The notes beneath the pieces are model-generated. The model was not told where the DNA came from. It was given only the letters and a program-made list of their open reading frames with translations, and did not search any database. Position numbers and translations under genes: made by a program. Positions 1-15,100 of a DNA stretch of 64,000 nt are shown here, one piece after another. This stretch comes from Prinia subflava (taxonomy: Eukaryota > Chordata > Aves > Passeriformes > Cisticolidae), in contig NC_086283.1 of NCBI RefSeq assembly GCF_021018805.1, positions 9,127,162 through 9,191,161 on the forward strand. Direction: 5' to 3'. Numbering within the stretch: the first letter of the stretch is position 1; every line of letters begins with the position of its first letter.

Positions 1-162
1 AAGTCTGATGAGAAGTATGTAGCACTTAAACAGGTCCATGAAGAAATAGAACAAAAATACATAGCTGCATCAGAAACCAATGAACAAATGAAGCTCCAAA
101 TAGAATGCCTATCTAAAGAAGCACAAGAGTCTAAAACAATTTTGGATGAAGTGAAATTAGAG
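1..162 (+). CDS. CENPE: CENPE exon (window exon 1, cut by window start)
   Basis: Fifty-four codons in frame from base 1, beginning [11 protein letters not shown] and ending LDEVKLE before the donor gtcagt at 163. Coiled-coil composition. The true 5' end of the exon may lie outside the window. Confidence 0.88.
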
Positions 163-3100
163 GTCAGTGTCAGCTTGCTCCTTTCTCCCTATGAGACTTG
201 AGGAACTAACTCATTGTGCTAAAAAATTATTTTGGAGAAATACTCTTAAAGTTATAAATTACAATATCATTGACTTCCTCTGGCATGAGTGGGTATTATT
301 CTGTGCCAGAAGTATACTGAAGGATTAGTCAGCTCAATGGGCTCTTTTTGTAGACAAAGAAATACGTGTTGCTGCAGATTCTTCTGTAATTGGCTTTTTA
401 ATTCTTTTTTCCCCATTCTTAAGTAATATCTTTATTATGTAATTTTTTTTCTATCAATGCTGCTCTCACCTACTCTGTATAATGTTACAGAAACAAAGTT
501 TCCTCATTGGGAAACTTGGAGACCTCATTGGAGACCTTTTAGAACACACATTTGTTCAAACCAGAGAGAATCGCCACAGAAATTGGCTGTTAGAATGGAA
601 AAATAAATATAAAAATTTTAAAAGAAAGGAAGTTCAACATACATATTTTTGACAAAGCTTTGGGCACTGCTCTGGCTGTCATATTTCAGCTATGGTTTTG
701 ATAATTCCTAAGCTATGCTGCAGCTTCATGTGTATGTTTTAGTAAGACTTTTGCTGCTAAGGAGCCATCACACGAAGGTTCCATAAACAAAAGCTTATTT
801 ATTGTGGGCAAGAGTCTTAAAGAGAAATTATGAACTTGCTAGCTAACATCTTTCATCCTTTCTAAGCTCATAAAAGAATCTGTGAGAACATGTACATATA
901 ATGGAGTTTTGCATTACAGTGAAAGGGTCTGTCCTTTTCCTTTTCAACCTAAAGCTCTCTAGCAAAATGAAAGAACTGGAAGAAAAAACATCAGAGCAAA
1001 AACAACTTCTTGAGCTAAGAGAAAATCTTACTCGAACTCAGCAGAAGTTAAATGAAATGGAGCAATTAAAAGAGGAAGAAAGAATTAGTGAAGTGAGATT
1101 GGAGGCCAAAGATTTGGAGATCCAAGCAGTCTTGCAGCAGCTTGCAGAATGTCAGGAAGAAATAAAAACTCTAACACAGGAAAGAGATGACCTGAAGCAA
1201 AAAGGGGAGTCTCTCCAAGCTGAGACCGAGCAACTCAAAGGGGATATAGAGGACACTGTTTCAATGGTATGAATTTTGCATTTTAAGAAACAGATCATAC
1301 ATATTAGGAGAAAGACTTATAAACTATATTAAAATATTTAGGAGCATATAGGAGTGGGAGTTTGTATGGTTGTTGTTAATCAAGGAATGCTTTCTAATAT
1401 TACAAAATATGTGTTTTTTCTGTGTGGATTTTTTCTCTTGTATTCTAAAGAACATTTTGGCTCATGAAGATCTGAGAAATACACAAAATTCTTTGAAGGA
1501 ATCCCAGAACACTGTCAAGAAGTTGGAAAAAAGTATTTCTGAAAAAGAATCTCAGATTCTGAGTGTTGAAGAGACACTAGGAAAAACCATTAAAGAACTT
1601 CAAATGCGGGTAAAACTTTCTGCAATAATTAGAACAAGTCCAGTTAATCTGCTTTTGTAGGTGCTTTTGCATGTCCTTAAAAAATTTCTAGGCTCTTGGC
1701 AGCAACTGGGTAAGGAAACACTACTGCCTAATCTAAATCTTTACCACCTGCTGCAGTTTCTGTGGAACTTCAAGGTGTAATGTAATTTGCTTAACTTGTG
1801 TGCCCCATGGTTGTGGATTTGAGTAGTGGCATTGGATAAGAAATGGAAGAGGAGATGAGGGTTACTTAACTGTCAAAATGAGGATGATTTATATTTAAAA
1901 TATAAAAAATTTCATTATTTACAACAGTTCCACTGAGAAGTGAACACATGATTGTCAATGGCAGCCCAGATCCCAATGTACTCCAAAAGGCTGCTATAAA
2001 TACTGAAGCAGAGTGAATCAAACAAAACTTTGGCATTTAATTTAATATTGAATTGATGAAACTGCTGTCTTTGCATATTTTTTTACTAGATCTCAGAAAT
2101 GACAGAAGAAATGAAAATCCTCACCTCAGAGAGAGATCAGCTTGCTCAGGAGAAATCAGAACGTAATAGCTGTAAAGAAAGTGATCAGCTTCAGGTGCAG
2201 AAGGAACAAATAACTTTCCTTACACAAGAGAACCGTTCATTGCAGGAGAAGCTGGAGAGTTTACTTTTGAAAAAAGAGGAGTGCTGGGAAGGAACTTTGG
2301 TAATTATGTTAAAGCTGTAATGGGAAGCTTACTTATATAAACTTGCACTTGAGTGAAATAATTGCAAAAAACACTGCAGAAAAGGGTAGTGGTACTCAAC
2401 TGCACCTTGTTAAACTCCAAGTTTATTATGGTTTACTTGAGATAGAGGCCACCCGTAATGTTTATATAAATATATCTGTGTCTGAATATATGTATATATA
2501 TGTGGATGTCTAGTAGGAGAATGATTATAACTAAAACATTATATTGATACAGGATAGTAACGATCTGCAAAGCAAATGTTCTGTAATTAAGTAGATGAAG
2601 CTAATAACTGCTCATCTAAAGAGGGTGGTTTGGCTGTTTTAAAGTATAGGCAGAACTGACTTTTTTCTGGCACTGAAAGGGACATTGCAAGCAACACTTC
2701 CTGTAATTATATGTACTGATTGCACTTTTGTGTGTGTGTTTTTATAGCAGTATTGCTGTCTGTTGTATATAATCAAATTGTCAGATATGTTTTTCCTAAA
2801 GCTGCTTCCTAAATCTGTTGAATCGTATCTCTTCCAAAATAGATACCACAGATCCAAGGACAATCTATGGAGCAAGAGTTGTCTCTTCTGAGAGAAGAGC
2901 TGAGCAAGGCAAAAAAGAAATTGCATGAAATGGAGGAAGCAAAGGCCAGTGAGCATCAAGGAGAATCTGAAAAAACAGGGAAAACAGATGTTATTTTGAA
3001 ACCATATAATTGCCAAGAAATAAGTAGCCAGACAGAAAGAGATGATGATGATGATGAAGATTTTAAAATGCAATTGGAAGATCTCCAGAATGAGAGAGAC

Positions 3101-6100
3101 CAGCTAAGAGAAACTCTACAGGAGACAATTAGCAAGGTAATAAAAGTAGTCTCCTTCCTGTAGGAGAACAGCTTTAGTGGATTTCTGTCTTAGATTTTGG
3201 AAGTGTTGTTCAGGTGTTAATGTACTTTAATTGTGTCCAAAGAACTGCGAGGTGCAGGAGGAGTTGAGATGTACTCGTGAATCTCTTGGACAACATCAGG
3301 AGATGATTGTGGAGCTGAAAGGAAGTATTTCAGAGAAAGAAAATCAGCTCTTGAAGGCGCAAGAGGCATTGAAGGAAAAAACCGATGAACTGCAGCAGAA
3401 GGTCAGAAGCAGTTTTGTCAAAAAACCCAAAAGTGTTCTGGGGCGCGGCAGCCCGTATCTTCTGCAAACTTCAGTTTGTAGGGCTGCAGTAGACGTAATA
3501 GAGAATCCCATTATTTATAACTGAATATGTCCTGGTGCTGAATGACTGAATATTATTTGGAATCAACAACTGCACTTTGATCTCTGTCCATTTTCCCAGT
3601 CTTAAATTTTTTACAGTCCAGTAACGTAAATTAGCTAAGTAATTCTGAAGATCCTTGAGCAACTTTAGGACAGCTTAGCTCATTCTTTAATTTATTACAC
3701 TATTATAAATTTGTTCTCTACTTTTTGTTTGCATGTCTGAAGCCAGTGTGGATTGTAGGCTTCATTTTTAGCTCTCAGTAATGTCTCCTGTCAGCAATTG
3801 AGATGCTTTTATGGATTTAGAATGTCTTGCGTGTTTTTTTCACATGTTTATTTTTGCCTAACATGGAGACAGAAGCACTGACATCTGATTGGCTTTTAAG
3901 CAAAATCAGGGGGGTTGGTGGTTTTTTTTTTACTTAACTCTAGCAGGAAACCATTGGGGATGTCTTCCTTAAAATAATCCTTTGATAACAACCCATATGT
4001 ACAGGCAATGCTTCTGAATGATGACTCTTCCATCCAAACCTCATTGCTGGGAGAAGAAAATTTAGGAACTTAGAATGTTACTGGTTGTTTGTTTTTTTTT
4101 TTTTCTCCAGAGTACCAAAGTACTTTTGCCCAGGCAAGACATGATTATAAATACCAGTACTGGTTTTGATTTTTTCTTTGCAGCTCACTGAAGTCACTGA
4201 AAACCTGACTCGTGTCTCAGCTGAGTATGGCAACCTCCTGGCAGAAAAGGAACAAACTGAAAGGGCAATGAATGAGCAAGTGTGTCAGCAGCTTGAGAAA
4301 ATCACTTCACTTAACAAGGAGAAAGAGGAGCTACAGCAAATGGTAGAGGCTTGTAAAGAAAGGGAAGAACATTTGTTAAAGGTTCAGAGGCAGACAGAGA
4401 TTTTGAAGGACAGCCTAACAAGCAAGGTGAGGACTTTTGGTATTTAATCACTATTTTGTATTCTGATGTTTTGTTACTGATGTGCTAAACATTTGCACAA
4501 ACAATTTAATTTTTATTCTTAGTCCATTTTTATGGTTGCTGAACAAATATGGACATGGACAAAGGATTTTGTCTAAGCTTCTTTACTGACATTTGGTAAT
4601 GACATCCTCAGTTTGTCTCAGCTTTGTAACCCATTGGATTGGTCTGTCTGGAATGAATGTGAATTTATCATACATGTGGATGTTTAATACAACGATCGGT
4701 ACTTGGACATGTATTCCAGCTTTTTAAAAGGCACTGTGTAGACAGTATGAACTTAACTGGTTTTTGAATCCTTGGTGCCTTTCACGCTTTCTGAATACCA
4801 GACAATCTTTAAAAGTCTTGCACTCAGTTCTTTCCAACTCATTCTTTTTATAATGTGTGCTTTTTAGCTTTTCACCTGTCAAATTCTTCCTTTGTAGATA
4901 AAAGAGTATAATTGAGGGTTGCTGCAGTTTAACAAGTATTACTCTTCAGTAGAGAAAATATAAAGACATTGGGGTTTTTTTATGCTCATTTTCTATTTTT
5001 TTTTTTGTGATATTGACATAGGTTGATTGCCTTTTTCTTTGATTCCTCTTGCTTTACAGAAGACCAAGTTTGACTGTTGTAGACTTTTTTGGGTGTCATG
5101 CTCTTCCTCTTTCTTGTAATTCTTTTTTTCTGTGTTATTAGAACACTAAAATTTTTTTTAACTTTTCTGCTAGTGTGAATTTTATAAATCAAAAACTGTG
5201 ATTTTGACGCAACTGATTTGACTACTTTAGAGGATACCTAAACACTACACCCACCAAAATGTGATTTGTGTTTTTCTCCTCTGTTCATTGTAGATTCAAC
5301 AGTTAACGGAGACACTAAATAGTGTATCATGTGAGAAGAACCAGTTATTAGCTGAAAGAACTAGTTACTCTTTACAATTTAAAGAACAAATCTCATCAGT
5401 TAATCGAGAAAAAGATGAGCTACAAAAACTTCTTCAGGATGTCAGATCTGAGCGGGACCAGCTCAAGACAGAAATGCAAAGAAATTCTGAGCTGGTGAGT
5501 GTTGCAATTTGCATACCTGAGTTACTCATAATCTTGAATGGTACTTAGATATGTATGCTTTTATTTTAGTGTGTTGAAACAAAGGCAAAACTGGAAGATG
5601 CTTTAGAACAACTGAAGCAGAGAAACCTGAATAATATGTCCATTCAGGTAAACACAGTGGATATTGCAGAGGGGGTGGCTGATGACATCTTGAAAGAAAA
5701 AACCTTGAAAATTAAGGTAAGCTTATTTTTCTGCTTGTTTTATGAATGCACATATGAACTTAATGACACTGGGTTTTGAGCATAAGCTTTTTGTGCATTA
5801 TGTATAAAATGGTTTGCATATCTTGCTAAGATGCTCCATACCATGGGATCACTCGATTTGCTGTTGTTCAGTGATTGCACACATCATGTCAACTGAGAAG
5901 TTCAATTTAATGTTCACAGAGCATCTCACTTGCTTTCATTACTATCCAGCCACCCCTATGAAAATAACTAGTCATGTAGGATCATAGAATCATTTAGGTT
6001 GGAAAAGACCTTCAGACTACAGATTTCAACCCTTAAACCAGCACTGGCAGAATCACAGCTAAACGTTGTCCCTAAGTGCCAGATGTACACATCTTTGAAA

Positions 6101-9100
6101 TAGCTCCAGGGATGCTGATTCCACCACTTCTCTGCACAGCCTGTTCAGTACCTGACAGCCTTTTCAATTGAGAATTCTTTCCTAATTACCAGTCTAAACC
6201 TCTCCCTCTAATGAAAGGGCAACTTAACATATGTTACTAGAGACAAGAGACTGACCCCACCTGGCTCCACCCTCCTTTCAGGCAGTTGTCGAGAGGTGAG
6301 GTCTTCCCGCAGTCTCCTTTTCTCCAGGCTAAACACCCCCACTCCCTCAGCTGCTCCTCACAGGACCTGTGCTCCAGCTCTTTTGCCCTTCTCTGGACAC
6401 TCCCCAGCACCACACTGTTCTTGTCGTGAGGGGCCCAGACCTGAACACAGGATTTGAGATGTGGCTGTGCTAGTGCCGATCCCTTTCATAGTCCTGCTGG
6501 CCACACTATTCCTGACACAATCCAGGAAGCCATTGGCCTTCTTGGCTGCTGGGGCACACACTGGCTCACATTCTACCAGCTGTTGACCAGTACCCCCAGG
6601 TTCTTTCCTGCTGGGAGGCTTTCCAGACACTATTTTCCCAGCCTGTAGCACTGCATGGGGAGTGTTGTGACCCAGCAGTTCCCCTTGTTGAACCTCAAAT
6701 AGAAGCACTCTTCCACTTCAGTTCTTTAAAATACCCCCAGATCCTCCTGTTCATTATTCCCCATCAAATACTAAATCGGTGTCAAACAAATTAATTTCAT
6801 TCAAGTGCTTCTGCCCTCAAAGTAGGAATTCCTCAAACCTTTTGTTAGTTAGCTATCCTGAGTATATTTTCACACAGATATAAGAAGTGCTAGTAACCTA
6901 CCAAAAGCTAAAATAAACCAGGATTTATGAATGTGTATTGTTGCATACAGGTAAAGCCTTATAAAATAAGGGCCTTGTTACCCTTGTAAAATCATGGCTC
7001 AGGCCTGCTGCTTTGGCTAAGCAGAAGAGCTATGGGAGAGTGACTCAGCTGGGATAGTGGTGGAGAGATGTGAGAGATGAGCTGCGTGGCTGCCACATGT
7101 CCACGTCATGTCCACATCACGGTGTGTGCTGGTTGGTTGACTTGGGCCTCTCGTGCAGTAAAACTGTGTAAACTGATCACCAGCTAACTGCTGAAAGAGG
7201 TCTGCTTTTTGCAGTAGAGGGCTCTCCTTTGCGCTGCCTGGGGACTCTGTCTCACTCTGCATTGTCACATCTGGCACCCAAACAAGAAATTAAATTACAA
7301 TGAAAAAGTAAACTACCACCAATAACAAAGCCCTGCAAACCTGAAACACCAAAATTCCAAATTACAGTGAAGAAATAAACTATAACTCAACAAAACAAAC
7401 TTTTAAGACCCTCAAACTACAAACAAAGAGCTGAGCTCAAACCCTACTACAACATAGGACTTTCTTTACGAACCACAATCCAGTGGAAAACAAAATACCA
7501 GCACAACTAATAAAGTTAAGTCATAATGAATCAAGTTAACATCAGCTGTTCCCTTTTAAGAGCATTTTCCCCTTCTGACTTACATAATAGATGGGATCTG
7601 GTCTGCCTCTTCCCAATGTTCCACTGTTTTTACTATGAGTTGAAAAGTTAAGAAAACTGGTGAATCTTGGTTTTTCAACTAAGAACCAATGATGGAGGGA
7701 GTATGTCAGCGGAGTTTTATACTTATTTTGAAATGTGTGACATAGAGATAATTAAACATGATACTGGGGTTGCAGTTTACTGGGTCTTCAAGCCTGTAGC
7801 ACTACTGAGCCTGCTCACTGCTTGTTCACAGCTTCCTTTTCATGGCAGAGTGCTAGGACCCATTTCAAGAGCTCTTTCCTTCAAGAAAGGAGAAGCAGAT
7901 ATAAACCTGGGAAGTCCATTCTGATGGAAGGCCAGCTTGCCTTCTTGTGAACAAGCAATAATTATTTTCATGCCTGATTTACACGTCTTGATGTGGCCAG
8001 GCAATCTAAACCACAAAGACAAATTGAGTTTGTGAAATGACTTGCTGGAAAACTAAGGAATTATCTGGGTTTGTGTCTGGATTAGTGTTTTTGTCACATC
8101 CCTGTGGCAAATCAAAACTGAAGTCTTAATCATAATAACTTTTCCTGTTATAAAACCAGTACATACTGTAGGGGTTCATCCTGGAGTCAGGTAATTTATT
8201 TTGTGTTTCTTTTTATAGCTATTCACACTTTCCTTATTGTTAACAAATTACTTTGTTTCACTTGCATTTAGGAGCTTCTTGAGAAATTCCCAAATATGGA
8301 GAAGAGATACGAGTGTCTCTCTACAGTGTCTCTTAAGCTAAAGAGTGAACTGAATAGTCAGAAAGCACTGATAGCTGTGATACTGCCTCAGCTTACGTTG
8401 GAGCAGAGTAAACAAGTCAAAACACTTCAAACTCAAAATGAGGAAATGAACTCTCGTTTCCAGAAGTTACTGACCAAATTGAAGGTATCAACTTAAAATG
8501 TTGAATAAGTGGATGCTTTGTATCTCTTGGATTTGGGTTTTGGTGTTTTTTAATAAGCTCTCAATGGTAACAGCTAGGATTTTATATATTCTAGCTTTGG
8601 GTTTTGAGAATCCATACATTGGACAAAATAAGTTGATAGTAATTGCTTTACAGTCTTAGAAAACTGGAACAGCTTAGTTGTGTAAATCAGTTTTAGTTTT
8701 TAACTGTAGTTCAGCTGCTTTGCACAGAATTATTTCATTAATATTATTCCATTTTAATTGGAAAATGAAATTTTCTTTCTATACTCTATAAATCAAATAA
8801 TAGATGACTAAGCATGTATTTCTCTGCGGGGGAAAGAGACATACAAGATGTCTTGGAAAGGCTTTTTGCTTACTCTGCCAAACTACCCAAGTACTTTGAT
8901 GATTTTACAGCCTTGCAGATCTTCCCCAGTTTGTAATCAGTTTCTCCATTGGATTAAAATTATCAGCAAAAAGGTTAAGGGTAGTTGGAAAGAATTCCTG
9001 TTAGCATTTGCAGAAGTACATTAAATGATAAAGTTTTTTCTGTTTCTTTATTTACCATGAAATATTAAGGGCTGGGATTTTTTTGCTTGAAGTGTGGAAA

Positions 9101-12100
9101 CATGCATAGGCCTGGAGAGAGGGGTGAGGTTCTTAAGAGTCAGTCATGTCTATAAATATCCATTAACTTGGAAGCTGAACTAATGTTACAAAGAGCCTCA
9201 TTTTATAACTTGATGCAGCCATTTTAGGTTTAATTTTTTCCATAGATGGCTTTTAACTTTCATGGTTAAAGATGTTTAAGGTTCAACTAGCGAGCACTGC
9301 TAGAATAAAGTTTTAAGTCAGCGTGGTGATATTCTCATAGATCCACCTGCACCTTTCACAACTCCCAAGAGAAAATAAATATAGCAAAGAACACTTTACT
9401 TAGTTTTTCAAAGTTTAGATTTGTGGAAGACTGTCTAGAACCTTTTAGACTCCTTGGCTTTTTTTTGGAGTCTACAAAAAATAGCATATTGGAAAAGTGC
9501 TGTCTCAGGTAAAAGGCTTACGTGCCATTACTATAATGCACTTGTGAACCTGATTTTCTTAGTCATGTGTTAGTTATCCTGGACAATTAGAGGCTCAGGG
9601 AGCAAACAGATTGGATTATAAAGTACTGTATTTTAGCTGGATGCAAGGTACCATTTTAAAACAGGCTCACTGATACATCGTGTGCTTTTGCAACAGCTTC
9701 TGTTCCGTTCTGTTTGCACAAAGAAAAGAGAATATCACACTACTGTTCACAAGTATGAAATGGAATTGCTTGAGGAAAGGAGAAAACAAGATCAGCTACA
9801 ATCCCAGATTCACTATCTCAGGAAGATTAATTTGAAGCAGAGTGAAGTATCATCTCAAGAGTTAAATGGCAATGAAGGGCTGCAGAGTTTCCACTTGGAT
9901 GCAGAGGTAATATTTGAAAAAAAAAAAAAAAATGAAGACCAATTCCAAGGCATGGGGTCATGTGGTGGTAGCAATCTAATGGCATTGGGTTTATCTGTTA
10001 AAACTTCACTTAAAGGGAGTGAAGGAATAAAGTTGTTTTTTATGCTACTAAATCCATAATAAGATGATTTTGTTTTGTAAAGCAGCTTAAAATAAAATTA
10101 ATAGGTTAGAAAATAGCAGGCATGTTATTTACTTCTTTGTCCTCTACAATACATACTGTCCAATACCAAGATGACTTGTTCTAAAACAATGGAATAAACT
10201 TTTGCTAATAAGGACTTTTTTTCCACCTGCCACAGGAATGTAATTGTCTTCTTGCTTTCCCAATAGGGTGTAATTTTAAGTCTTGAAAAACTCCTTTTAG
10301 ATGATAATTAGATGCTAAAACATACTTCCTCCTATACTGATAGAAGGTATATTTAGACATGTGATAATCAAACCAGTATTTAAGTTTTAATTCCTTTTTT
10401 TTAAAGAGCATTCTCAAAGATGTATCAGAAATGGAACATGAACTTCTCTGCATAGAAGCAGAATTACAGCAGGAAGAAAGTGCTAGAAAAGAAACAATAC
10501 AGTTCTTGGAAGCTTGTTCAGGAACTCACTGGGATTCAGAGGAACTGAAAGAAGAACTAAAGAAAGATAATGAAAGACTCTTGCAAGTCTTTAAATTCTG
10601 GAGTCCTAAAGTAAAGGTAAAATTAAATGTTAGAGGATCAGAAATGTATTTTGTGTAAGCACTCTGCAAATGCCTATGATTGAAAACAAAAGACAAAAAA
10701 AGGCTCTTAATGATCATTTGTTTATTATCAGCACTTACTCATATTTTAACTGTAAGACATTTGAATACTTAAAAGATTTTTAAAGATTCCTCATGCATCC
10801 AAACTTGGAAACTTGCTTTCTAAAAGGCTCTCTAGGTAATAAATGGAAGGGTGTGTGAGGTTATTTATTTGGGGTTTTATTAGTCTGAATTCTGGAAAAT
10901 GTTGCTTTTCTAGCCAAAATTTATCAAAACTACTATAGCCATTTTTAAAACTCAGGTTAATTTATATTTACACTCCTTTCTTTCTTATGCTTACCTCTTG
11001 CCTCTTTTGGAAACCTCAACAGCACTTTTCAGGGTTTACTGCATCATGAACAGGATTTCATCTTTCTGATTAAATCTTAAGTTTAGCCTATTTGTAAAAG
11101 TTTCCTTTGTAGAGTCAATAGTCAGTCTTGACTTCTTTGGGATTTCAGAGTGTTGGCAAGGTTTTTGGAAGAATTCCCTGATCCTAATATTATGTCAAAG
11201 CTTTTAACAAACAAATAAAAAATCTAGCAAACATTGTCATTTCCTGATTATTGTGACAGTTTTATTTATCTGACATGTTAAACGTGGCTTTCTAGAATAG
11301 TCCAATGTGTAGGTTTAATTTCCTTTAGTCGGTGAATACATTCTTGTAAAAAATTCTGTGAATAGTTATGGTTTTCTGTGGCTGACATTCAAGAAGTCTT
11401 CTCAATATAATTCCTTTGCTTCTCTAATATTAGAGTTTGAGTTATCCAGAAATACTGGTAAAGCTACAATACACTATCATCTTCTCTTGTGCCTCTTCCT
11501 GCCTTCCTCTCTTCTGGGAATGAAGCTGTTCTTTTGAGTGATAATGGTACTATTTCTGACAGCAAGCATTTTCAAATGGGGTGCTGAAACAAGAATGTGA
11601 AAATAACACAGGCTAAGGTACTTCGTGTTTCTTCATTTGCCATATTTCTAGCAGATTAAAAAAACTATTAAAAATTATTCTGTATGATGTTACTGATTTT
11701 CAGATACTCCTTGAACTTTCTTCAGAGCTGGATGCCAGAACTGCCAATTACAGTAAAAAGGCTGATGTTGAATTAAAACAGAGAAAAGAGAAAAATGAAG
11801 AGTTGCTTCAGGATCTAAACACTCTAAAAGCAAAACTGGCCCCTGGTGGCTCTGCCAGTCTGGCATTAGAAGAAGAAAATTATAGGCTTCATAATAAATT
11901 AAAGGCTGCAGAGCAAGATAAAAAGGTAACCAATACTTGTTTCTAAGGAAAACTTTGATGCTTGCTCTCTAAGGGAGAGTACTCCAAACTGAAAATAAGG
12001 ATTGATGGCTACTGTAAATCTATGCAACCACAATACATACAGAGTACACTTTATTTCAGTAGCTCTTGTATTTCCAAAGTGGAATTTTGAGCTCTTGCCT

Positions 12101-15100
12101 GTAGCATGAGTATTTTAATTGCCTGATTTCTGTACACAAATAGATTTCAGTTTAGAAATTCATATGAACGGTTTTTATGTGCTTTTGAAATATTGGCTTT
12201 AATAAGGTGATACTCTTGATGCTTCCTGTAAGTATATGATACTCACTATGTCAGAAATGAAGCTGGAGAAAAAATCTCTATTTAATCACAGGAATTGAGA
12301 ACTCATTTTCTCTCTTCTATTTTTTTGTCACATTTACCCTTCTCCAAAGCACTTTTTCTTCTTAGACTTGACTGTTCTAGACTATTAAAAGGTGACACAA
12401 ACCAGTGACCTGGATATGAAGAATTGCCATAGAGCCTGTACTGTTGGATTTTTTTGTGGGGGTGGGTTGGGTTTTAGCCAGTTTTTGCCAAGAATATGAC
12501 CATGTGCTGTTACTACCTTTAGACATAACTGCTTATAACTGATTTATTAATTGATATGTCTCAATAGGCTATGGAAGTAAAAATGCTGAAGTTAAAAAAT
12601 GTAATAAATGAAGTAGAAGAAAGTGTCAAAGAGAAAGATGACAAGATAAGCAAGTTACAAGTACAGATAAGATTAAGAACAGACACAAGTGAGCTCACCC
12701 AACTGCAAGCCAAACTGAATGAGATGGATGATTGCCTCAGGACCACCTTAACAGAGAAGCAGAGTCTTCAGGTATGAGCAAAATACTTCACTCTTCTCTT
12801 TCTCCTCTAATGAAAGACACAAAGCATGCTTGACAACAGTAGTCAGTGAAACTTAGCTCTCTCTAGACATTGTATTTGTTTTGTATGGCATTCTTAAGTA
12901 AAACACTCCACATGCCTGTTTAGCAGGCAGTTTTACACTCTACCAGTGCAACCTTCAGTGGCAACATTTAGAAACCTTATTACAACACTAGGAACTAAAC
13001 ATGTCACTTATGTGTGATGCATTTCTGAAACATTTTTAAACACTTTTAAACTGAAGCATGAGGTATTTACTCAATGTGATATACTTGCATGCTACTTTAA
13101 AAATCCCAGATTTGTATCTGCACAGAAGTCAGCAGAACTTGCTAAAATATGATTGCATGTAATAGACAGAGTAGGACACCAACTAATACCGTAGTGCTAC
13201 TTGGTAATGTGAGCCACCTTAGTGAAAAATAACTTCCCACTCCTTGTCTTGTCCTGCAAAATCTAGTCATAGCAAAGATACAAGGGAAACAACTCTTAAT
13301 TTCATTGCTAAGCAACAAGCCCATATTTGTACTAAATATTTTATTTTCAGGCAAAATTAGATAAAGGTGCTGAGCTGTACAAAGAAGAAATTGACCATCT
13401 CAAAACGCAATTGGTAAAATGTGATCTGGAAAGAATGAAACAGTCCAACTCCTTTGAAGTGAAGTAAGTTGAAATTTTATCTTCTTACAATTCTCACTAC
13501 CTTATTCTTAGCTTCTACTTCCCTCTTTATTTTTCCCATATAATAAGAGGTAAGCATTCAGCTTGAGGTGTTTTAAGTTCTTATGGTAGTTAGAGAAAGT
13601 AAAATCTATATGCACCTTGGATTGCTTACAAAAGTTTTTCCCTATACACCCACCAAAATTTCTTAACCAACCATGTTCCGCCATAAATTAAAAAACTGCT
13701 CTGACAAAAGAAGGCAAGTGAAAAGCAATAACTGAAGCATTCTCTAATTCACTGGAGAGAAGGGATACACCAAAAATAATTAGTCCAGCTTTTGGGTGCA
13801 CTTCACCTAAAATTTAACTGACAGCCAGGTTTATGTAGTTTTTCTTGTAAAACGTGGCTGTGTCTTGTTTTTGATAGCTCATTGAAATACAACTGAGACT
13901 GCAATAACTATTAAACTGAGGTTTTCTGATTTTTTTTTTCCCATTCCTTCCTGCCTCATATAGACTTGCTAATTATAAGGCCCTTGCAGAACACCGAGAA
14001 CAACAGTTAACGAAGCTAAAAGAAGAACTGAGAAGAGCACACCAAGAGCAAGATATTACTGGTAAATTCAAGATAAATAGAAGGGACTCGTTCATGTTAA
14101 ACATTGAGTTTTGAGGTTATATAGGTAAAGACTAGACTGAGATGCAGGCCTTGTACTCAAAGGAGTACAAGGAGATTTTGGTGGACTGGAAGACGAGATG
14201 AAAAGTAGATTACATTAGCTATATATGAATTGCATTAGAATCACAGTAGTTCCTGTGTTTTTCTCCAACCACATATGCCCTTGTGGAGGGATAAGCAGTG
14301 GTGGTAGCTCATGTTGCCACTTTTTCCTTGACTTACGAATACTTAGCTCTAATCAAAGCTATGACATACCTGGAACAATAACCATTTAACCTCTAAATGG
14401 ACCAGTGAAGAATGCCATGTTTCTTAATATCTCCCTGGCAGTGTGAATACTGGGAGGTGTATTTTGTGTAGAGAAAAAGAGTAACTGTTGTAATGGCACT
14501 TGTAACCCAGTGAGGTTTCATATTTAAGTTCACAAGAAGGAATAGGCTAAAAAATGTATTGGTTTGGTTTTGAACACTCTCCAAATAATGCACACATACA
14601 TATGTATAAATCTTTTCTAGTGTTGAAAGAAGCAGATCCTCAGCAATCCCAAATACCCCTTACTTGTGGTGGTGGCAGTGGTATTGTGCAGAGCACACAA
14701 ATACTTGTTCTAAAATCTGAACAAGCTAAGCTACAGAAAGAGAACTTGCAGCTGAAGAAACAAAATGACCTTCTACTGAGGTAAGTGGACAACTGACTAG
14801 CAACATGTCAAATCATTTGTTGTATTTATGTACATCATTAGTATTTCTTTCTGGGAGACCTATGGAAGTGAGTAACCATTGATTTTAGATTTCACATCAT
14901 AAATTTTTATTTAAAGTTAGTGGCTTAAAAAGTCATAAAGGCCTTTTGAACTTTAAACTGCTTGCTTTCTTAAGAATCTTAAATGCTAAACGATACACTT
15001 GAATTGTAGGTTGGAAGGAATTTCAGCTTAAAAAATATCCTCTGAAACCAAGGCACACAGCTATTGTCTTGCCATGTGCATGACATGTCACCTGAAAATA

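Noticed and set aside
6358..6708. 116-aa minus-strand frame
   Set aside because: It lies within the CR1 copy and shows no intact reverse-transcriptase domain.
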